Shown here piece after piece: positions 59,465-64,000 of a DNA stretch of 64,000 bases. Below the pieces are notes generated by a model. That model searched no databases. It saw only the letters and a list, made by a program, of their open reading frames with translations, and was not told the DNA's origin. A program made the position numbers and the translations under genes. Source of the stretch: Hoskinsella mucinilytica (GTDB taxonomy: Bacteria; Bacillota_I; Bacilli_A; Erysipelotrichales; Erysipelotrichaceae). Position 1 is the first letter of the stretch; each line of letters starts with the position of its first letter. The DNA lies in NCBI RefSeq assembly GCF_045223415.1, contig NZ_JBEQZJ010000012.1:1-64000 (forward strand), read 5' to 3'.

Positions 59465-60574
59465 ATGGCATATGTAGCAGTTAAAGGTGGACAACAGGCC
59501 ATTGAAGAAAGCATACGACGTTTAAAATATGAAAGAGTAAAGGGTGGAAAGCTTGCAGATGTTAAAACGATCCAACAAAGTATGAGACAATTGATCGATC
59601 AAGTTATGAGTGAGGCGAGTTTGTATTCTACTGAATTGGCATCCATTGCGATCAAACAAGGAGAAGGTTCCATGGAAGAGGCAGTATTTTTGCTTCGTGC
59701 CTATCGTTCTACCTTACCTAGAAAATATTACTCTATGACTGTAGAAAGCGAAGATATGGAAATAGAACGAAGGATATCGGCGGCTTTCAAAGATATTCCT
59801 GACGGTCAAATACTAGGAACGACTTATGATTACACCCACCGATTACTTGATTTTGATTTGCGTAAAGAAAAAGAAAAGGATATCAAGAAATTTTGTAAGG
59901 AATTTATGAAGACAAAGCCGGGGATATTGCCTAAGGATATGAAAATGACCAAGGTGAGTGAGCATCTTCGTCAAGAAGGCTTGTTACCAAAACGGAAAAA
60001 GGATGATACACCTCCTAAGGATACGACCAAGCAGATGTTAAGCTTTCCTACTGTACGAAGTGAACGTCTTCAGATATTAACTCGAGGAATGACCCAGGCA
60101 GTGACAGCGCTTGGCTATGCATCTTTACGAGGATATGGTGTTGTCCATCCTACGGTAAGTGAACTTCGTGTCGGTATGCTTCCGATTTACATTCAAGATC
60201 CCTATGGTAGTGAAAAGGAAGAAGATAGCTATTATATCGGATCCTTTAAAGCTAGCGAAGTAGAAAGTTTGATTCCTGTTACAAAAACAAATCAAGAGGG
60301 GCAACATGAACTAGAATTTCAAATCGGTTATGGGATGTGCTATGGGCAAAACGAGACCAAAGCCATTGCGATGAGCATTTTAGATCAATGTTTGGAAAGT
60401 GAGGATAAACGTTTTGCGGTCAATGATGAGGAATTTGTTTTGTATCATATTGATTCTGTAGAGGCAACCGGTTTTATTTCGCATTTGAAACTACCACATT
60501 ATGTAACTTTCCAATCCAAATTAAACAGTATGCGAAAGACGAAAAAGGAACGAAGCGATGAAAAAGAAATATAA
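59465..60574 (+). CDS. phnI: C-P lyase core subunit PhnI
   Basis: 369 residues. PhnI has nucleosidase activity and with G, H and L attaches the phosphonate to the ribose of ATP. The N-terminus AYVAVKGGQQAIEES and the LRAYRSTLPRKYYS segment are family hallmarks; LTRGMTQAVTALGYASLRGYG and the GYGMCYGQNETKAIAMSILD region follow. Start is the ATG after AAAGGATG; the frame is open upstream to 59402 inside phnH. Overlaps phnJ by 17 bases. Confidence 0.94.
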   Translation: MAYVAVKGGQQAIEESIRRLKYERVKGGKLADVKTIQQSMRQLIDQVMSEASLYSTELASIAIKQGEGSMEEAVFLLRAYRSTLPRKYYSMTVESEDMEIERRISAAFKDIPDGQILGTTYDYTHRLLDFDLRKEKEKDIKKFCKEFMKTKPGILPKDMKMTKVSEHLRQEGLLPKRKKDDTPPKDTTKQMLSFPTVRSERLQILTRGMTQAVTALGYASLRGYGVVHPTVSELRVGMLPIYIQDPYGSEKEEDSYYIGSFKASEVESLIPVTKTNQEGQHELEFQIGYGMCYGQNETKAIAMSILDQCLESEDKRFAVNDEEFVLYHIDSVEATGFISHLKLPHYVTFQSKLNSMRKTKKERSDEKEI

Positions 60575-61397
60575 TTTTGCTTTCTTTGATGAAGGCAGTA
60601 AACGTGAAATCAGAAGATCTATCTTAAAGGCAATCAGTATACCGGGGTATCAGGTACCATTTGCTTCTAGAGAAATGCCGATTGCAAGAGGATGGGGTAC
60701 CGGAGGTATTCAGTTAACACTGTCTTTGATCGGACAAAAGGATATCGTTAAGGTAATCGACCAAGGAAATGATGAGAGTGTCAATGCCATTAGCATTAAA
60801 AATCTGATTACAGAAACAACAGGTGTGGAAGTGACCATAGATACGGAAAAGGCGACGTTGATTCAATCTCGTCATAGGATTCCTGAGGTGCCACTCACAA
60901 GAGATCAGATTTTAATTCTACAAGTACCGACGCCCGAACCTCTACGTGATTATGAAGCAAGCGAACAAATCACCAAACGTTTACATGGTGAAAAAGAATA
61001 TACCGGTGCTTGGTTATTGTTGTTTGAACAAATTATGAAGTTTGATGATATGACAAGTGGTGCAGATCATCCTGTGATGGTAAATGATCGCTATGTAATG
61101 GCACCATCCCCGATTCCAAAATTCGATAATCCGAAAATAGATCATAGTGAGGCTTTGATTCTATTAGGGGCAGGGCGTGAGAAAAAAATCTATGCTGTTC
61201 CACCATATACAAAGGTCGTATCTTTAGATTTTGAAGATAAGCCATTTCAGGTAGAATCCTTTGAAGGAAAGAAATGTTGCCTTTGTGGCGCAAGTCATGT
61301 TTATTTGGATGAATTCATTCATGAAAGTGATGGTACGACCAGCTATCAATGCAATGATACCAGCTATTGTTTAAAACGAAGAAACGAGAAAGGATAA
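60558..61397 (+). CDS. phnJ: C-P lyase radical-SAM subunit PhnJ
   Basis: 279 residues. PhnJ is the radical SAM enzyme that breaks the carbon-phosphorus bond, giving an alkane and cyclic ribose phosphate. The cluster motif C-x2-C-x21-C (starting KCCLCGASHVYLDEF) and the following C-x5-C catalytic cysteine (QCNDTSYC) match the known arrangement exactly. The N-terminus KYNFAFFDEGSKREIRR and REMPIARGWGTGG are conserved. Overlaps phnI; phnK begins four bases after the stop. Confidence 0.96.
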   Translation: MKKKYNFAFFDEGSKREIRRSILKAISIPGYQVPFASREMPIARGWGTGGIQLTLSLIGQKDIVKVIDQGNDESVNAISIKNLITETTGVEVTIDTEKATLIQSRHRIPEVPLTRDQILILQVPTPEPLRDYEASEQITKRLHGEKEYTGAWLLLFEQIMKFDDMTSGADHPVMVNDRYVMAPSPIPKFDNPKIDHSEALILLGAGREKKIYAVPPYTKVVSLDFEDKPFQVESFEGKKCCLCGASHVYLDEFIHESDGTTSYQCNDTSYCLKRRNEKG

Positions 61398-61401
61398 CAC
61401 C

Positions 61402-62241
61402 ATGGAAACAGAACAACCAATGATGAGAGTCGTCAATCTGAATCGACAATTTGGCGATGGCTGTGCATATTGTAAAAATCATAAGCACGAGCTGAAGGGA
61501 AACTATTGTCCTAAGTGTGGAACGGTTTATGCTTGTCAGGATATAAGTTTTGAGGTATATGATGGGGAAATTTTAGGGGTCGTAGGAGAAAGTGGCAGTG
61601 GAAAATCTACCATGATGCAATGTTTGTATTTTGATCAACAGGTAAGTGATGGTGCTTGTTATATCAAAACATATGAACAAGGAGAAACGAATATATTCAC
61701 TCAAACATCGCAACAACAGCGTTATATTCGAAATCATGTATTGGGGATGGTATATCAAAATCCCTATCTTGGATTAAAAATGAATTTTTCCAGTATTGCG
61801 AACATTGCCGAGAAACTCATTGCGGCCGGAAATCGCAATGTAGCCTTTATGAAACAGCGAGGGGAAGAGCTTTTAAATGAGGTGAAAATTCCTTTATATC
61901 GTATGAAGGATGAACCTAGAACCTTTTCAGGAGGGATGCAACAACGTGTACAAATTGCAAAGGCCCTCAGTAATCATCCGCCGATTTTATTACTTGATGA
62001 GGTCACAACAGGGTTAGATCTTTCCGTACAAGCAAATGTCTTGGATCTAATCAAGCAGATACAACGTGAACTACATGTATCTATGATCGTGGTATCTCAT
62101 GATTTAGGTGTGATCAAGATGCTTGCGGATCGTACCATCGTTATGCTGAATGGAAAAATCATTGAAGAAGGTCTAACCGATCAAATCATGGAAGATCCTC
62201 AGCATCCATATACCCAGCAGTTGGTATATTCATTATTATAA
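61402..62241 (+). CDS. phnK: C-P lyase ABC-type subunit PhnK
   Basis: 279 residues. ABC-fold ATPase that binds the PhnGHIJ core through PhnJ. Walker A GESGSGKST, signature FSGGMQQR, Walker B LLLDEVTTGLD (Val where most have Pro) and switch His SHDLGVI. An N-terminal insert with CAYCKNHKHELKGNYCPKC supplies two CxxC pairs that could bind zinc; this is absent from the shorter E. coli protein (252 residues). It follows phnJ by four bases. phnL, which usually comes next, is missing here. Confidence 0.93.
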   Translation: METEQPMMRVVNLNRQFGDGCAYCKNHKHELKGNYCPKCGTVYACQDISFEVYDGEILGVVGESGSGKSTMMQCLYFDQQVSDGACYIKTYEQGETNIFTQTSQQQRYIRNHVLGMVYQNPYLGLKMNFSSIANIAEKLIAAGNRNVAFMKQRGEELLNEVKIPLYRMKDEPRTFSGGMQQRVQIAKALSNHPPILLLDEVTTGLDLSVQANVLDLIKQIQRELHVSMIVVSHDLGVIKMLADRTIVMLNGKIIEEGLTDQIMEDPQHPYTQQLVYSLL

Positions 62242-62252
62242 GGAGCAAACTC

Positions 62253-63422
62253 ATGATAGCAATCATAAATGGACAAATCGTATTAGAGCATAGTATCTTA
62301 CAGGATCATGTCCTGTTAATTGAAGATGATAAAATATTCGATATCATCCCCAAAGAACAATTTCATCAGGATCAGGTAGAGGAAGTCTATCATGCTTATG
62401 GTGGATATATCACACCTGGCTTTATTGATATTCATAGCGATCATATCGAAGCAATGGCTGCTCCACGTCCAAGTAGTGTTATGGATATGGAACTAGCTGT
62501 TTATGAATTTGAAAAAGAATGCTGTACGCATGGAATTACGACCATGTTTCATTCCGTTAGTATTTGGGAAGGGGTTGGCGCATCTCCTATGCGAAAACCG
62601 GAAAATGTCAAAAAGCTGGCTGATATCATCGAAAAAAGCCACTCTCAGTTACATTTGATCCATCACCGTTTTCATATGCGTTTTGAAATCGATAACATTG
62701 CGCAATTTCCGTTGATGATGGAATATTTAAAGAAACAACGAGTACATCTGATTTCTTTTATGGACCATACACCGGGACAAGGACAATACCGCAACATTGA
62801 GATATATCGCTCTTATGTTCGCAATAGCAAAAAGCTTAGTGAACAGCAGGTAGAGGAAGAAGTAAAGCGTCGAATGGAGAGTGAAAAGCTGACCATTGAT
62901 CATATCAAAGAAGCCGCTACATTGGCCAAAGAACAAGGTATATCCATCGCTTCACATGATGATGATACCATAGAAAAACTGGATATCGTCAAAGATTTCG
63001 GAGCAACGATCTCAGAATTTCCGATCACATTGGAAGTCGCAGCTGAAGCAAAAAAACGTGGGATGTTTACGGTAGTAGGCGCACCGAATATTTTGTTAGG
63101 TGGTTCCCATTCCGGCAATATGAATGCAGCAGATGCCATTGAAGCAGGTGTCGCAGATATTTTATGTTCCGATTACTATCCTGCAAGTCTTCTTCATGCT
63201 GTTTTTCAAATGGTAGAACGAGGCCAAACGTTAACGGATATGGTGGCAAAGCTAACCATTCAGCCTGCCAGAGCAACTGGAATAGACGCTATCACCGGTT
63301 CTATCGAGAAAGGAAAAAAAGCTGATTTATTGATCATTACCACCTTACCAAATCATCTACCGGCCATTACGGATGTCTTTGTGGATGGAAAATGCATTGA
63401 ACAGCATCATTATAGGGTATAG
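62253..63422 (+). CDS. phnM: Phosphonate pathway triphosphohydrolase PhnM
   Basis: 389 residues, amidohydrolase superfamily. PhnM removes pyrophosphate from ribose 1-phosphonate 5-triphosphate. Motifs: GFIDIHSDHIEAMAAPRP (metal-binding HSDH), FMDHTPGQGQY, SHDDDT and a C-terminal GSIEKGKKADL. AAGGAG is well placed before the ATG. It follows phnK by 11 bases, directly in the position usually held by phnL. Confidence 0.95.
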   Translation: MIAIINGQIVLEHSILQDHVLLIEDDKIFDIIPKEQFHQDQVEEVYHAYGGYITPGFIDIHSDHIEAMAAPRPSSVMDMELAVYEFEKECCTHGITTMFHSVSIWEGVGASPMRKPENVKKLADIIEKSHSQLHLIHHRFHMRFEIDNIAQFPLMMEYLKKQRVHLISFMDHTPGQGQYRNIEIYRSYVRNSKKLSEQQVEEEVKRRMESEKLTIDHIKEAATLAKEQGISIASHDDDTIEKLDIVKDFGATISEFPITLEVAAEAKKRGMFTVVGAPNILLGGSHSGNMNAADAIEAGVADILCSDYYPASLLHAVFQMVERGQTLTDMVAKLTIQPARATGIDAITGSIEKGKKADLLIITTLPNHLPAITDVFVDGKCIEQHHYRV

Positions 63423-63425
63423 TCA

Positions 63426-64000
63426 ATGAAACTAAAAAAAGAGGTCACGATCGAAGAAGATTGTATGATTCAAGATAGCAACTTTGGTGTCTATACTAAG
63501 GTTGGGGCACACTCGACTTTACAACATGTTAGGATGGGGGATTATTCTTATTGCGAACCGTATACCATGATTCAAAATACCCATATTCATCGGTTTGTGG
63601 ATATTGCAAGAAATGTAAGGATCGGAGCTACACAACATCCATTATCACGTGTCAGCGATCATCACTTTACCTATCGACGTTTTATGTATGATATGGCACA
63701 TCAAGATGATGAGGAATTTTTCAAACAACGAGAAGATACCATTACCACGATAGGAAATGATGTGTGGATCGGTCATGGAGCAATCATTGAAGCCGGTGTT
63801 CATATTCAAGATGGTGCAGTAGTAGGAAGTGGAGCAGTGGTGACAAAGGATGTACCGCCTTATGCAATCGTTGCAGGGGTTCCGGCAAAAATTCTTCGTT
63901 ATCGTTTCACCAGACCACAAATCGAAGCTCTGCTTGATATTCGCTGGTGGGATTGGCCTGATGATCTTCTTCGTGCACGTTTTGATGATTTTCTGATGGA
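63426..64000 (+). CDS. Hexapeptide acyltransferase of phosphonate operon (partial)
   Basis: Open to the window edge; 191 full codons seen from ATG 63426, so C-terminally truncated here. Left-handed beta-helix transferase: IGNDVWIGHGAIIEAGVHI, DGAVVGSGAVVTKDVP and IVAGVPAKILRYRF show hexapeptide repeats. An N-terminal EDCMIQDSNFGVYTKVG fits the acetyltransferase group linked to phn operons (DapD/LpxA-like, TIGR03308 type), which may acetylate aminoalkylphosphonates. It starts three bases after phnM with a weak AGGG ribosome binding site. No stop codon occurs within the window. Confidence 0.85.
   Translation, partial: MKLKKEVTIEEDCMIQDSNFGVYTKVGAHSTLQHVRMGDYSYCEPYTMIQNTHIHRFVDIARNVRIGATQHPLSRVSDHHFTYRRFMYDMAHQDDEEFFKQREDTITTIGNDVWIGHGAIIEAGVHIQDGAVVGSGAVVTKDVPPYAIVAGVPAKILRYRFTRPQIEALLDIRWWDWPDDLLRARFDDFLM

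Noticed and set aside
63645..63920. 91-codon minus-strand frame near the window end
   Set aside because: Antisense to the hexapeptide acyltransferase, whose plus-strand frame is open to the edge and has clear repeats.
1..64000. CRISPR arrays, tRNA or rRNA genes, insertion sequences, prophage
   Set aside because: No regularly spaced repeats, cloverleaf-like genes, transposase or phage structural frames were seen on either strand.

Overview
The window is low-GC DNA from a Gram-positive (Firmicutes) chromosome. A spore-germination (GerA/SpoVAF) homologue, a tRNA-Asn T-box, PPi-type phosphofructokinase, Rex, PTS enzymes and strong AGGAGG/AGGTGATC ribosome binding sites fit a spore-forming gut member of the Erysipelotrichia. 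That placement is inference; there is no rRNA to confirm it. I found no tRNA, rRNA, IS element, prophage or CRISPR array, and gene order looks like ordinary, tightly packed chromosome.

Layout. 1-5150: two FemA/MurM-type aminoacyltransferases, then the tRNA t6A set tsaE-tsaB-rimI-tsaD. 5235-7634: rex, then asnS behind a T-box. 7789-11794: a LicD protein, a membrane-anchored amidase-like pseudoenzyme and an ABC-F ATPase. 11854-19200 (minus strand): a response regulator, histidine kinase, membrane protein, lipoprotein, ABC ATPase and a double-length permease. 19326-21129: SpoVAF-like protein and a small membrane partner. 21768-31436: pfp, an oppABCDF operon with a 62-residue membrane protein appended, and ptsI. 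31570-35890: a sugar-binding lipoprotein, LytS/YesM kinase and AraC-type regulator, flanked by two unrecognised structured RNAs. 36091-41351: a divergent carbohydrate or amide cluster (RpiR regulator, ceramidase-like hydrolase, PTS EIIC, AEC carrier, ChbG deacetylase). 41362-45382: a LacI regulator opposite a split AtuA pair and a CoA-transferase. 45480-53770 (minus): pepF, a GDT1-type cation carrier, and a SNF2 helicase-pyrR-coiled-coil-M42 peptidase operon. 53921-54547: a flavin-reductase/rubredoxin fusion. 54685-64000: phosphonate uptake (phnD, phnCEE) and C-P lyase genes (phnGHIJKM plus a hexapeptide acyltransferase cut by the window edge).

The best-supported regulatory finding is at the phosphonate locus. 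phnD, phnC and phnG are each preceded by a direct repeat of TTAACA-type hexamers (6-5-6 spacing) exactly 20 bases before a -10 hexamer, which points to joint PhoP control. The least explained elements are the independent structured RNA at 31570-31748, the second small RNA at 35768-35888, the ceramidase/EIIC/ChbG cluster and the AtuA/CoA-transferase operon with its LacI operators.

Many genes use GGTGAT followed by four bases and the start codon, often with a -10 box only about 10-25 bases upstream. In that layout an in-frame GTG lies nine bases upstream of the true start and tends to be mis-called, so several starts are given here at the downstream codon.
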